Assembly: GCF_000521805.1 (NCBI RefSeq)
Contig: NZ_JAMB01000010.1
Span: 48,277 to 112,276 of the forward strand
Direction: 5' to 3'
Length of the DNA: 64,000 nt
From: Marinomonas ushuaiensis DSM 15871
GTDB lineage: Bacteria > Pseudomonadota > Gammaproteobacteria > Pseudomonadales > Marinomonadaceae
Shown here: positions 46,833-56,155 of the stretch, piece after piece
Numbering within the stretch: the first letter of the stretch is position 1
How the letters are laid out: every line of letters begins with the position of its first letter
Position numbers and translations under genes: made by a program
The notes under the pieces: generated by a model
Seen by the model: only the letters and a program-made list of their open reading frames with translations
The model's database searches: none
What the model was told of the DNA's origin: nothing

Positions 46833-48410
46833 ATGTTAACCGGAATGCAATTAATTGGGCAGGAAAAAAGTATTGGGCATGATGATCTAGTGATTTATGG
46901 CGAAAACCCTGCCACAGGAGAAAAACTGTTACCAGGATATTCTGGTGCAACCATTGATCAAGTGCGTCACGCCTGTAAACTCGCAAGCGACGCTTTTGAT
47001 GCATTTAGAGCTCAGCCTGAAGAAAAAAGAGCCATTTTTTTAGAAGTGTGTGCAGAAGAAATTATGTTGATTGGTGATCAATTAATAGAAAGAGCGATGG
47101 CTGAAACAGGGCTGCCAAAAGCACGAATCGAAGGTGAGAGAGGCCGAACTTGTGGCCAGCTTAAATTGTTTGCAAATGTAATTCGTCATGGCATTCATCT
47201 TGACGCACGAATCGATCCGGCTCAACCAGAAAGAATGCCATTACCTCGCTCAGATTTAAGAATGAAGAATATTCCATTAGGGCCTGTTGCTGTATTTGGA
47301 GCAAGTAATTTCCCTCTTGCTTTCTCTGTTGCTGGAGGAGACACGGCATCGGCACTTGCTGCTGGTTGTCCTGTTATTGTGAAAGCTCACTCCGCTCATC
47401 CAGGAACGTCTGAACTTGTTGGTCAGGCAATTCAGCGTGCAGTAAAACGCTGCAATTTACCTGAAGGAGTATTTTCTCTTATTTACGGTTCAGGTAGAAC
47501 GATTGGTACGGAGCTCGTTCAGAATCCAGCTATTTCAGCGGTTGGGTTTACAGGGTCAAGATCCGGTGGTGAGGCTCTTATGAAACTGGCTTTCAATAGA
47601 GAAACTCCGATACCTGTATATGCAGAAATGAGTGCTAGTAACCCTGTGTTTCTTATGCCTAATGCCTTACAAAACAGAAGCGCTTCAATAGCAAAAGGCT
47701 TTGTTGGCTCATTGAATATGGGAGCAGGACAATTCTGTACGAACCCTGGGTTAGTGATTGCTTGTAAAGGCGATGCTCTGAATGACTTCATAACAACTGC
47801 AGAACTTGCAATGAATGAAACGGTTGCTCAAACGATGCTGACATCAGGTATTCATGCCGCATATGTAGAAGGTATAAACGCTTTAAAAATACATGATTCT
47901 GTCGTTGAAATTGCCAGTGGAAAACCAAACCTTGATAAGAATCTTTGCCAGCCTAAACTGTTTTCGACAACAGCAAAATCATTTCTAGAAGATCTAAGCT
48001 TACAAAATGAAGTGTTTGGAGCAAGCTCTTTAATTGTTATCTGTGATGATCTAAGTGAATATAAAAAGGTTGCGCTCGCTCTAGAGGGTCAACTGACAAT
48101 AACAATTCAGCTTGATAAAGAAGATGTGAGTGAAGTGTCTACATTAATGCCAATTCTAGAGAAAAAAGCAGGGCGTATTCTTTGCAACGGATTTCCGACT
48201 GGTGTTGAGGTGTGTCATGCTATGGTTCATGGTGGACCATATCCATCAACCTCAGACAGTAGAACAACATCGGTAGGATCTTCTGCAATAAATCGGTTCC
48301 TTCGTCCTGTTTGTTATCAAGACTTCCCAGAAGAGCTATTGCATTCCTCATTACAGAGTTCAAATCCGGATAGTGTTCCTCAGTTAGTAGATGGGAAACT
48401 AAATGGATAA
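46833..48410 (+). CDS. Alpha-ketoglutarate-semialdehyde dehydrogenase, copy 1
   Basis: A 525-residue NAD(P)-dependent aldehyde dehydrogenase of the KGSADH group. The cofactor site is GASNFPLAFSVAGGDTASAL and GFTGSRSGG. The general-base Glu is in VYAEMSAS, and the catalytic Cys in GAGQFCTNPG. It would oxidise alpha-ketoglutarate semialdehyde to 2-oxoglutarate, completing the module A pathway. A paralogue at 56156 shares long identical stretches (for example PLGPVAVFGASNFPLAFSVA). A terminator lies downstream. Confidence 0.9.
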   Translation: MLTGMQLIGQEKSIGHDDLVIYGENPATGEKLLPGYSGATIDQVRHACKLASDAFDAFRAQPEEKRAIFLEVCAEEIMLIGDQLIERAMAETGLPKARIEGERGRTCGQLKLFANVIRHGIHLDARIDPAQPERMPLPRSDLRMKNIPLGPVAVFGASNFPLAFSVAGGDTASALAAGCPVIVKAHSAHPGTSELVGQAIQRAVKRCNLPEGVFSLIYGSGRTIGTELVQNPAISAVGFTGSRSGGEALMKLAFNRETPIPVYAEMSASNPVFLMPNALQNRSASIAKGFVGSLNMGAGQFCTNPGLVIACKGDALNDFITTAELAMNETVAQTMLTSGIHAAYVEGINALKIHDSVVEIASGKPNLDKNLCQPKLFSTTAKSFLEDLSLQNEVFGASSLIVICDDLSEYKKVALALEGQLTITIQLDKEDVSEVSTLMPILEKKAGRILCNGFPTGVEVCHAMVHGGPYPSTSDSRTTSVGSSAINRFLRPVCYQDFPEELLHSSLQSSNPDSVPQLVDGKLNG

Positions 48411-48449
48411 AACTACAATGTAATCAAAATGTAATTAGTTGCCCTTGAA

Positions 48450-48486
48450 GAATGGCGTTTCAAGCAAGAAGCGTCATTCTGTTTTA
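48450..48486 (+). terminator. Terminator of the TRAP/catabolic operon
   Basis: GAATGGCGTTTC pairs with GAAGCGTCATTC (with two G-T pairs) across a 6-base loop and is followed by TGTTTT. It lies 39 bases after the KGSADH stop. Confidence 0.7.
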
Positions 48487-48540
48487 GGTCTTTCTTATAC
48501 CATAATCACTTTTAACTATAACCATCTCAACATGTTCCAA

Positions 48541-48568
48541 GTGAGCGTCGGTTAAACCCCACATAGTA
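48541..48568 (+). repeat. Solitary IS66 terminal inverted repeat
   Basis: GTGAGCGTCGGTTAAACCCC continuing ACATAGTA is nearly identical to the 28 bases at 57852-57879 (one difference) and related to the element end at 38954. No IS66 coding sequence follows. The bases right after it belong to a broken dehydratase gene, so the rest of the element has been deleted. Confidence 0.8.
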
Positions 48569-48569
48569 T

Positions 48570-48897
48570 TTATCCCAATCCTAGATAGGCTAAGTTTCTA
48601 TCTAGTGCGGCAGTAGGGCGACGACTTTGTTCTGCAATGGGGTGTACTGGGAACTCTATTGGAATACCACCCGCATCACGAATACCATCTTTTATTCTCT
48701 GAGCGAGCTGTACATAATGGCGGTTGCAAGGAGTGAGATCACTACCTGTCTGCGCAATTCCGATTATAGGGTGATCTGATTGCAGCTCTTCACGCTTGGT
48801 TCATGTAGCGTTCTACATACAGAGCAGTCACGTCTACATGACTAGGATCATCAATCCATTGCTGGCTACGTAAGTGAAGTTTGTTTTTACTATCCAT
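48570..48897 (-). pseudogene. 5' fragment of an IlvD/Edd-type pentonate dehydratase
   Basis: From an ATG at 48897 the frame gives MDSKNKLHLRSQQWIDDPSH and [11 protein letters not shown], then a stop. A shift of frame near 48792 continues with [36 protein letters not shown] and [14 protein letters not shown]. This is the conserved start of pentonate (arabonate/xylonate-type) dehydratases of about 580 residues. It ends abruptly at the IS66 end at 48568, so at least 470 residues are lost. The first cluster Cys would lie in the retained part, but the enzyme cannot be active. Confidence 0.85.
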
Positions 48898-49300
48898 TTG
48901 ACTGCTTCTTTATTTTTTAGTAAACCGCGACGAGTTAGGTTGCTGATAAGTGAGCTAATCCCAAACTCCCAGGGTTTTGTACTATTGCTATGGGTGACGG
49001 TATTGTGAAGCGTTCCAAGTTTTGGAGCGCTAATTGTTACCGAGTCACCTAGCTTATGTGTAAAACCTGCGCCAATATGATCACGATCTTGAGTTGGAGT
49101 GAATAGAGTCCCCAAAAATAATAAAAATCCATCTGGATATTGGTGGTTTTCGTTAATAGTTTGATTTACAAGGCTTAAAGGGGAACGACTAATTTTAATC
49201 ATTGAAGACAGGCCTTGTAGAATATTGCCACCTTCGCCTTCTACTTTCAGTGTTACATCACAGGAATGTATATCTTCCAAGCTAAAAAGGTGCGTCTTCT
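48834..49300 (-). pseudogene. 3' fragment of an FAH-family hydrolase/dehydratase gene
   Basis: The frame encodes [60 protein letters not shown] and NLTRRGLL. This is the C-terminal third of an FAH-family protein of about 390 residues that commonly precedes pentonate dehydratase genes. The N-terminal two thirds are missing; at about 49300 the sequence switches to a transposase tail on the opposite strand. The normal stop after RGLLKN is also lost by a likely one-base deletion, so the frame runs on into the start of the dehydratase fragment. Confidence 0.75.
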
Positions 49301-49556
49301 CAAGAAGCACCTGAGAATAAACAAGCAATCTATCGAAACGGAATACATTAAAGCCAGCATTCGAGCAAAAGTAGAACCCCCATTTCGGATCATTAAGCGT
49401 CAGTTTGGTTTTAGGAAAGCGATCTATCGGGGCTTGGATAAAAATGACAACAAATTGGCCATGCTGTTTGCCTTAGCTAATGTGTTTAAAATTGACCAGA
49501 TGATACGAGCGGCAAGGGGGGGGGGCGTTCAAACCTCACTAAATAAGCCGAATTAG
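49296..49556 (+). pseudogene. C-terminal remnant of an IS5-family transposase
   Basis: The region encodes [35 protein letters not shown] and [16 protein letters not shown], the conserved end of IS5-type DDE transposases. It contains the last catalytic Glu region but nothing of the first two thirds. Ten consecutive G at 49516-49525 lie near its end. It abuts the FAH fragment and shows that an IS5-type element once broke that operon. Confidence 0.85.
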
Positions 49557-49678
49557 TCTTATTTAGTGAGGAAAAATACTAAAATGAGTGACATCTTGTG
49601 CTTTTTTCCTTGAATGCAAGAAGTTTAGTGCATTGTGACTTCTTGATCGCAGTTTCCCTAGCAAAGGGGGTTATTTAT

Positions 49679-50602
49679 TCAGATATTTTCTATTATGAGA
49701 TCCCTTAAAAACTTTGCTTGTTGCGATAAAGGTCTATTTGCTAGACGAACTAATAGAGTTCTTTCGTAATTTGAATCCATATTTACATTAAGTTGTGTGA
49801 TTTTTGAATCATTAAAAATACTTTGAGCAACTGTCTTCGGGATAGCTACGCAACACTTAGTGTTACCTTTAAGTAGTTGCATTATAACTAAAATAGATGT
49901 TGTTTCAATTATATTTGAGGGTACAGGACATCCAATTTGATGGAATTTTCGAGTGATAAAATTTCTTAAAGGTGTGTTCGACCCGAACATCAACCATAGA
50001 TCTGATGATATTTCAGATAATGTGATTTTTGAAGATTGCGCTTTCAGATGTTTACTGTTTGCTGCAATAATAATATCTTCATAATCTAATTGATCTGCAG
50101 AGTAGTTGTTAGGATTTGAGCTGATATTGGTTCGACAAATTGCTAGTTCAATTCGCCCTTCATCAAGCCATTTTAACAATTGGATACTAGTTCCCTCTAG
50201 TATTTGAATTTTGGTACTTGGTCTTGATTTCTGAAACTTTAATATTCCGTCGCACATAATAGGTGTTGAACCCATTGTCATTCCAACCGATAAATAACCA
50301 CCATAACCCTTTGTGATGTCTGATAGCTCATCTCTTAGATGATCAAGGTCGTTGAGAATTAAACGAGAATACCTGACTGCGCAATCACCGATATCATTTG
50401 CTACAAGGCCATACTTAGAACGGACAAATAGTTCGTGACCAAATGTACTTTCAATTTCCTTTAGAAGCTTCGATGCCCCAGGTTGAGTTATAGAAATGAA
50501 GTCGGCAGCCTTCAATAATGATTTTTTTTCATCAATTGCGATAAGTAAACGAAAGTGCTTTAAACGTAACCTAGATGTAATAAAATTTTGCGTAATAGAC
50601 AT
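49679..50602 (-). CDS. LysR-type regulator of module B
   Basis: A 307-residue LysR protein. The HTH is at about residues 21-49 (SLLKAADFISITQPGASKLL). The effector domain includes GYGGYLSVGMTMGST and resembles the GalD/CbbR-like group. I start at the ATG at 50602 (MSITQNF), which has GAGGTGG upstream. A longer frame to 50665 would run through a 23-base palindrome that looks like an operator. It is divergent from the iron-type alcohol dehydrogenase gene (124 bases between starts) and probably controls module B. Confidence 0.88.
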   Translation of the reverse strand: MSITQNFITSRLRLKHFRLLIAIDEKKSLLKAADFISITQPGASKLLKEIESTFGHELFVRSKYGLVANDIGDCAVRYSRLILNDLDHLRDELSDITKGYGGYLSVGMTMGSTPIMCDGILKFQKSRPSTKIQILEGTSIQLLKWLDEGRIELAICRTNISSNPNNYSADQLDYEDIIIAANSKHLKAQSSKITLSEISSDLWLMFGSNTPLRNFITRKFHQIGCPVPSNIIETTSILVIMQLLKGNTKCCVAIPKTVAQSIFNDSKITQLNVNMDSNYERTLLVRLANRPLSQQAKFLRDLIIENI

Positions 50603-50616
50603 TTTCCACCACCTCA

Positions 50617-50639
50617 AAGTATAACCATTGGTTATACTT
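50617..50639. promoter_or_regulatory. Perfect 10-bp inverted repeat, likely LysR operator
   Basis: AAGTATAACC-ATT-GGTTATACTT lies 14 bases upstream of the LysR start and 87 bases upstream of the divergent dehydrogenase gene. A site so symmetric between a LysR gene and its likely target fits autorepression plus activation. It is AT-rich but far longer than expected by chance. Confidence 0.75.
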
Positions 50640-50725
50640 GTATCATAACTTATCAATCCCTGCATCTAGTCATTGTATGTAAGATTAATGAATTCAAATA
50701 ATAATAAGCAGGATTAAACATTAGA

Positions 50726-51853
50726 ATGATAACAATAAATTATTTGACTCAGATTGAGTTTGGGTTTGGCGCTGTTTCCCAGCTTCAAAAGTTAGCGCTC
50801 AATAACTCTATCAACCGACCTCTAATTATCACAGATAAAGGTCTTGTTTCACTTGGTGTGATAGAAAATATTAAACACGCTCTTAACGATTTAGTAAAAG
50901 TTGTTATCTTTGATCTAACGCCTTCGAATCCGACAGAATCGGCAGCTTTATTAGCATTAGAACTTTATCGTGATGAAGGATGTGATGGACTGATTGCTAT
51001 AGGAGGCGGTTCATCTATTGATTTAGCCAAAGCTATATCTATTCTTGCCACGCATAAAGGACCACTCGCACAGTATGCCGCTATTGACGGCGGTGGGGAA
51101 AAAATTGGACCTGTTTCACCATTAATTGCAATACCAACAACCTCAGGAACAGGAAGTGAGGTTGGTCGTGCCACATTAATTACTTTAAATGACGGCCGCA
51201 AGCTTGGTTTGATTTCGCAAAATTTAATTCCTAAAGCTGCTATATGTGATCCAGAGCTAACTCTCAGCTTACCTCCGTATTTAACTGCTGCAACTGGATT
51301 AGACGCAATCTCACATTGTATCGAAACCTACCTTAGCCCTAGAGTAAACCCAGTGGCAGATGCAATTGCGCTTGATGGACTTGTTCGAGCCGTTGGATAT
51401 ATAGAAAAGTCAGTATTAAATGGCAATGATAGACAAAGTCGCTGGGAGATGATGATGGCCTCTTTACAAGGAGGTTTAACATTTCAAAAAGGTTTAGGGG
51501 CCATTCATGCTTTATCGCATCCCCTGGGTGGTCTAAAAAACATCAACCTCCATCATGGAACTCTTAATGCAATTTTCTTACCGGCAGTTCTCGATTTTAA
51601 TAAAGATTGTTGTAAGGAAAAATATAGAATAATTCGTGAAAGATTGAATTTAGATAATGATGCATCGCTGTCAAATTTCTTCTTAAATTTAAATATCCGA
51701 TTAGGGCTTCCCATTAAACTACGTGATATTGGCGTACAGGATAAAGATTTAGAAGATATCTCTAAAGCAGCCATTCTTGACCATTCCAATCCAACGAATC
51801 CAAGAAAATGTACAATTGAAGACTATCTTGGAATTCTGAAAACAGTATATTGA
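50726..51853 (+). CDS. Iron-containing alcohol dehydrogenase
   Basis: A 375-residue enzyme of the group III (iron-type) dehydrogenases. The NAD(P) site GGGSSIDLAKAI lies near residue 92, and the signature GSEVGRATLI near 145. Metal ligands are in GLDAISHCIETYLS (Asp and His), AIHALSHPLGG and LHHGTLN. The family oxidises primary alcohols such as 4-hydroxybutyrate or lactaldehyde, or reduces maleylacetate. It is the first gene on the plus strand of module B, with a 181-base gap before the transporter genes. Confidence 0.87.
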   Translation: MITINYLTQIEFGFGAVSQLQKLALNNSINRPLIITDKGLVSLGVIENIKHALNDLVKVVIFDLTPSNPTESAALLALELYRDEGCDGLIAIGGGSSIDLAKAISILATHKGPLAQYAAIDGGGEKIGPVSPLIAIPTTSGTGSEVGRATLITLNDGRKLGLISQNLIPKAAICDPELTLSLPPYLTAATGLDAISHCIETYLSPRVNPVADAIALDGLVRAVGYIEKSVLNGNDRQSRWEMMMASLQGGLTFQKGLGAIHALSHPLGGLKNINLHHGTLNAIFLPAVLDFNKDCCKEKYRIIRERLNLDNDASLSNFFLNLNIRLGLPIKLRDIGVQDKDLEDISKAAILDHSNPTNPRKCTIEDYLGILKTVY

Positions 51854-52034
51854 TGAAAAAGTGAAAGGAGGTTTATATTATATAAAAAGACTTGTTTGAA
51901 TTTATCGTATTAAAATTGATTTGATGAATGAGTTAAATTGACTTGGCGTGTAATTTTAATAAGATCATTTCTGTTAAGTGCAATCGCTATATATACCAAA
52001 AAAGTAAAAAAATAAAAACTAAATAAGGGTTATT

Positions 52035-53015
52035 ATGAAAACTATAAAAATAAATAAACCGTTCAAAAATTTTACTACATTGCTATTGCTAGCTACTTCT
52101 AGTGCTGTATTTTCAGCTTACCCAGAAAAGCCAATTACTCTTGTTGTTCCGTGGGCTGCAGGTGGTGGTACTGATGCCACTGCCCGAACGATAGCGTCCG
52201 CTCTCAAAGAAGAATTGGGACAGAATATCAATGTGGTTAACCGAACTGGCGGTAGTGGTGTTGTTGGCCATACCGTTATGGCAACAGCTAAGCCGGATGG
52301 ATATACCTTAGGTTTAGCGACTGGTGAAATCAATATGATGCACTGGCAAGGTTTAACTAATTTAACTTATAAAGACTTTACACCAATAGGCCAGATTAAC
52401 TTTGACTACTCAGGAATCCAAGTAGCAGCTAACTCGCCATACAATACAGTACAAGAGCTTATTGATGCTATTCGAGAGCAACCTAAAGGTTCGTTCAGAA
52501 ACTCAGGAACAGGTTTAGGTGGTGTATGGCATCTAGCTTTTGCAGGGCTGTTAATGGACCAGGGAATTGAAGCAAATAGAGTTAAATTTATTCCTAGTCA
52601 AGGAGCTTCACCAGCTATGGTCGAGCTTGTTTCCGGTGGCATCAGTATAGTTTCTAGTTCCATTCCAGAAGGTCGTTCTATGATTGAAGCTGGACGAGTT
52701 AAAAGTCTAGGAATAATGTCTCCTGAGCGTATTAACAGTTTTCCGAATGTACCTACTATCAACGAAGCCATAGGAAGTTCCTATCTAGCTGGAGAATGGA
52801 GAGGCATCGTTGGCCCTAAAGGCATGGACCCTAAGATTGTTGCTACTCTTGAAAAAGCCCTTAAAGCCGCCTATGACAGTAATATCTACCAAGGTTTTAT
52901 GAGCAAGCAAGGCTTTGGAGTTGAGTGGCGTAATTCTAAAGATTTCGCTAAACAAATGGAAAAAATGGATTTTGTATATGGCGCTATTGTTGAAAAAGTT
53001 GGTCTAAGTAAATAA
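52035..53015 (+). CDS. tctC: Tripartite tricarboxylate transporter binding protein TctC (Bug family)
   Basis: A 326-residue periplasmic protein. The signal peptide ends at about AVFSAYPEKPI. The Bug-family fold is clear: ITLVVPWAAGGGTDATARTI, where the loop binds a carboxylate, then GYTLGLATG, FRNSGTGLGGVWHLAFAGL and NSFPNVPTINEAI. It captures an organic acid for the TctAB permease. An AAGGG site precedes the ATG. Confidence 0.92.
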   Translation: MKTIKINKPFKNFTTLLLLATSSAVFSAYPEKPITLVVPWAAGGGTDATARTIASALKEELGQNINVVNRTGGSGVVGHTVMATAKPDGYTLGLATGEINMMHWQGLTNLTYKDFTPIGQINFDYSGIQVAANSPYNTVQELIDAIREQPKGSFRNSGTGLGGVWHLAFAGLLMDQGIEANRVKFIPSQGASPAMVELVSGGISIVSSSIPEGRSMIEAGRVKSLGIMSPERINSFPNVPTINEAIGSSYLAGEWRGIVGPKGMDPKIVATLEKALKAAYDSNIYQGFMSKQGFGVEWRNSKDFAKQMEKMDFVYGAIVEKVGLSK

Positions 53016-53025
53016 GGGGTTAGCA

Positions 53026-53490
53026 ATGAGAGATTTCCTTATAGGACTAGCTTTTATTATGCTTGGTGGTGTGGTTCTTATGGTTGCCAGCCAATATCCT
53101 ACGATGTCTAGTTTACAATATGGTCCATCTCTATTTCCCTCCCTCATAGGGGGGGGGATTGTTATCGGAGGACTAGTAATATCAGTATCCCAATTGCATA
53201 TTTTAAAAAAACACATAAAAGAAATGAAATTTAGTTTAAATAAAGAGACCAATTTAAACTCCATATTAATGTCACTTTCACCCTGTGCTTTAATGATATT
53301 TTATATCCTTTTTAGTGAGTATCTAGGTGCTTTGATTTGCATGAGTATTATGATTTTTATACTAATGATAGTTAGGAAAGTCCCCTTAATTTTCACATTA
53401 ATTACCTCAATAAGTTCAGCATTAATAATTTATTTCTTATTTTCACATTATTTGTTGGTCCCACTTCCTGAAGGGCTTTTAGATTTTTAA
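53026..53490 (+). CDS. tctB: Tripartite tricarboxylate transporter small subunit TctB
   Basis: A 154-residue membrane protein with four hydrophobic segments, the size and topology of TctB. It contains nine consecutive G at 53149-53157, read as Gly-Gly-Gly in LIGGGIVIGG. Slippage there would inactivate the transporter. It is spaced 10 bases from both neighbours in the operon. Confidence 0.85.
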   Translation: MRDFLIGLAFIMLGGVVLMVASQYPTMSSLQYGPSLFPSLIGGGIVIGGLVISVSQLHILKKHIKEMKFSLNKETNLNSILMSLSPCALMIFYILFSEYLGALICMSIMIFILMIVRKVPLIFTLITSISSALIIYFLFSHYLLVPLPEGLLDF

Positions 53491-53500
53491 GGGTTAATTT

Positions 53501-54985
53501 ATGAATGAATTTTTATTAGGATTGCATCTTGTTTTTAATATAGAAACAATAATGGTAGTTTTGGCTGCCGCTGTATTTGGCATATTTGTGGGAGCAGTTC
53601 CTGGTTTGAGTGCAACAATGGCTGTTGCGTTATTAGTGCCGATTACATTCTATATGGATTCTATTCCCGCTATTGCTGCAATTGTAACAACATCGGCTAT
53701 GGCTATTTTTGCAGGAGATATTCCATCTACATATTTGAATATACCAGGCACACCTTCTTCTGCAGCTTATGTTGGTGACTCATATTTGTTAGCAAAAAAA
53801 GGTCGCTCTAGAGAAACATTGGGAATCAACCTAGTTTGTTCAGTTTTTGGTGGTTTATTTGGAACGTTTATACTGATTTTTGTCGCTCCTTCGTTGGCTG
53901 AAGTGGCGCTTCAATTTAGTTCTTTTGAATACTTTTGGTTGGCACTACTTGGGTTAAGTTGCTCAATTTTTATCGCTATTGGTTCAAGAGTAAAAGCTTT
54001 CTTATCTTTGATGATCGGCCTACTCCTCTCTACAGTAGGTTTAGATATGATGAGTGGAACCCCTAGATTCATTTTTGGTGTACCTGATTTAATGGGAGGA
54101 ATTAATTTTATTCCAGTCATGATTGGTATGTTCGCATTAAAAGAACTGATGTTGTTCTATGGCTCAAGCGGAGAAGGGACACAATTACCTCCTTTATCTA
54201 AAGACAGCGTTGTTGCGAATACTCCAAGACATATAAAAGCATATTGGCCAAATATGATACGTGGTAGTTCTATTGGTACATTAATTGGAGCGTTACCTGG
54301 TGCAGGTGCAGATATTGCAGCTTGGATTTCTTATGCTGTTGGAAAAAGCCGCTCTAAAGAAAAGCATTTATATGGCACAGGTCATATTGAAGGTATTGTT
54401 GATGCTAGTTCAGCCAATAACTCTGGTATCAGTGGTGCTTGGGTTCCCGCATTAGTATTTGGTATTCCAGGTGACTCAATAACAGCTATAGTTATTGGCG
54501 TGCTGTATATGAAAGGTATGAACCCTGGCCCAACTATTTTTATGGATGGTACAGGTTTAATTTATGCCTTATTTATCGTATTTTTTGTAGCCAATTTGAT
54601 TATGCTGCCGATTGGTTTTATTGCAATAAAATTTGCTAAGGTTTTTATATTAACTCCGCGTAAAATTCTCATGCCGATAATACTCTGCTTTTGTATTGTT
54701 GGTGCGTTTTCTATAAATAGCTCCGTAACTGATGTATGGATTATGTTACTGGTAGGATTCGTTGCTTCAATTCTTAGTAGATGTAATTTCCCCATGGCTC
54801 CTGCAATTCTTGGTTTAGTCTTAGGGGCTACTTTAGAAAATAATTTCATGAGCTCAATGCTTAAAGCAGATGGAGATATATTTAGTTTTTTTTCTCGTCC
54901 TATCAGTGCTTTTCTTGGGGTGCTCGTTATATTGTTATGGCTTTTTCCATTACTCGCTATGGCTTATAAAAAAATAAAAAAATAA
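53501..54985 (+). CDS. tctA: Tripartite tricarboxylate transporter large subunit TctA
   Basis: A 494-residue permease with about eleven or twelve membrane segments. TctA signatures are GAVPGLSATMAVALLVP, YLNIPGTPSSAAYV, GALPGAGADIAAWISY and VFGIPGDSITAIVIGVLYMK. It imports the acid bound by TctC. Ligand identity is not evident, but the adjoining dehydrogenases suggest a five-carbon hydroxy acid. Confidence 0.93.
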   Translation: MNEFLLGLHLVFNIETIMVVLAAAVFGIFVGAVPGLSATMAVALLVPITFYMDSIPAIAAIVTTSAMAIFAGDIPSTYLNIPGTPSSAAYVGDSYLLAKKGRSRETLGINLVCSVFGGLFGTFILIFVAPSLAEVALQFSSFEYFWLALLGLSCSIFIAIGSRVKAFLSLMIGLLLSTVGLDMMSGTPRFIFGVPDLMGGINFIPVMIGMFALKELMLFYGSSGEGTQLPPLSKDSVVANTPRHIKAYWPNMIRGSSIGTLIGALPGAGADIAAWISYAVGKSRSKEKHLYGTGHIEGIVDASSANNSGISGAWVPALVFGIPGDSITAIVIGVLYMKGMNPGPTIFMDGTGLIYALFIVFFVANLIMLPIGFIAIKFAKVFILTPRKILMPIILCFCIVGAFSINSSVTDVWIMLLVGFVASILSRCNFPMAPAILGLVLGATLENNFMSSMLKADGDIFSFFSRPISAFLGVLVILLWLFPLLAMAYKKIKK

Positions 54986-54996
54986 AGGATAATTTT

Positions 54997-56049
54997 ATGA
55001 AACGTTACACAACTACGTGGTTAAACGACACACTAGTGAATCTTTTTATGGAGGCTGGCGCTTCACAAGAAGTCAGTGAAGTCACAAGTAACATCCTTAT
55101 TGAGGGTGATTTATTAGGTCATCATACTCATGGCGTTAAGCTTGCGAATGGGTATTTTCAAGACTTGAAATCGGGTCACGCTAAAGGTGACCACAAACTT
55201 TTAACGTCTAAAATTATCAGCCCTGTCGCCGAACTTTTTGATGGCAACTTCATACTAGGTCCATATTTAGTACAAAAAGCCTTAGAAAACAGTGCTAGTT
55301 CTGCTCGAAAGCATGGGATTGGAATTGTAACTATAAAGCGCTCCCATCATATCGCATGCTTGGCTGCTTATTTACAGAGCTATGTAGATCAAAATTTAGT
55401 ACCAATAATAATGACATCAGATCCGGCCGTTAAGTCAGTGGCGCCTTTTGGCGGTATAACTCCAGTTTATACACCTAACCCAATAGCAATGGGTATACCT
55501 AGTCGTGAACAGCCAATCATCATGGATGTAAGTATGTCTACGGTCACGAACGGCAGTGTTGCTAAAGCTAATCTTCAAAATGAGATGTTATCGCATCCTG
55601 TAATCTTGACAAATACAGGGAAGACCAGTGTCAATCCAGCAGATTTCTTCAGTGATCCACAAGGTAGTATTTTACCACTGGGGGGAGTTGAGTTTGGCCA
55701 TAAAGGTTTTGCCATGGGCCTAATGGTTGAAGCACTTACTTCTGCTTTGGGGGGGTTCGGGCGTAAGGATGAACCAACTGGTTGGGGGGCATCGGTGACA
55801 GTTTTAGTAATTGATCCCTCACTTTTTTCTGGTACAGAATCATTTCTTAATGAGACAGATACTTTAGTGAAAGCATGTCTAGAAAGCCGATCAATTAATC
55901 CACAATCTCCTGTACGTATGCCTGGTCAATCAGGACTTAAATGTCGTAGAAATTATCTTGAAGAAGGTGTGTTATTACCTCGTGATGTAGTAGATGAGTT
56001 GAAAAAAGCTATAGATAATTCCTCACTTAAGGGTTGTATGGATGGCTGA
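54997..56049 (+). CDS. Ldh-family (malate/L-lactate-type) 2-hydroxyacid dehydrogenase
   Basis: A 350-residue NAD(P)-dependent oxidoreductase of the YlbC/DpkA/malate-L-sulfolactate family, unrelated to Rossmann lactate dehydrogenases. Motifs are LGHHTHGVKL near residue 41, RSHHIACLAAY near 116, VAPFGGITPVYTPNPIAMG and GGVEFGHKGFAMGLMVEALT. It interconverts a 2-hydroxy acid and a 2-keto acid, or reduces a cyclic imino acid. It starts 11 bases after tctA with an AAAGGA site. Two short G-runs (seven and six) lie near 55750-55790. Confidence 0.87.
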   Translation: MKRYTTTWLNDTLVNLFMEAGASQEVSEVTSNILIEGDLLGHHTHGVKLANGYFQDLKSGHAKGDHKLLTSKIISPVAELFDGNFILGPYLVQKALENSASSARKHGIGIVTIKRSHHIACLAAYLQSYVDQNLVPIIMTSDPAVKSVAPFGGITPVYTPNPIAMGIPSREQPIIMDVSMSTVTNGSVAKANLQNEMLSHPVILTNTGKTSVNPADFFSDPQGSILPLGGVEFGHKGFAMGLMVEALTSALGGFGRKDEPTGWGASVTVLVIDPSLFSGTESFLNETDTLVKACLESRSINPQSPVRMPGQSGLKCRRNYLEEGVLLPRDVVDELKKAIDNSSLKGCMDG

Positions 56050-56155
56050 TTTTGTTTCGATAAATGCAATCAAATTACTGCCAAAATACTTTCTGTTTCT
56101 AACGAAATAGTCATAAATAGTTTGTAAAACAATTACACATGAAAGGGAGATCAAA

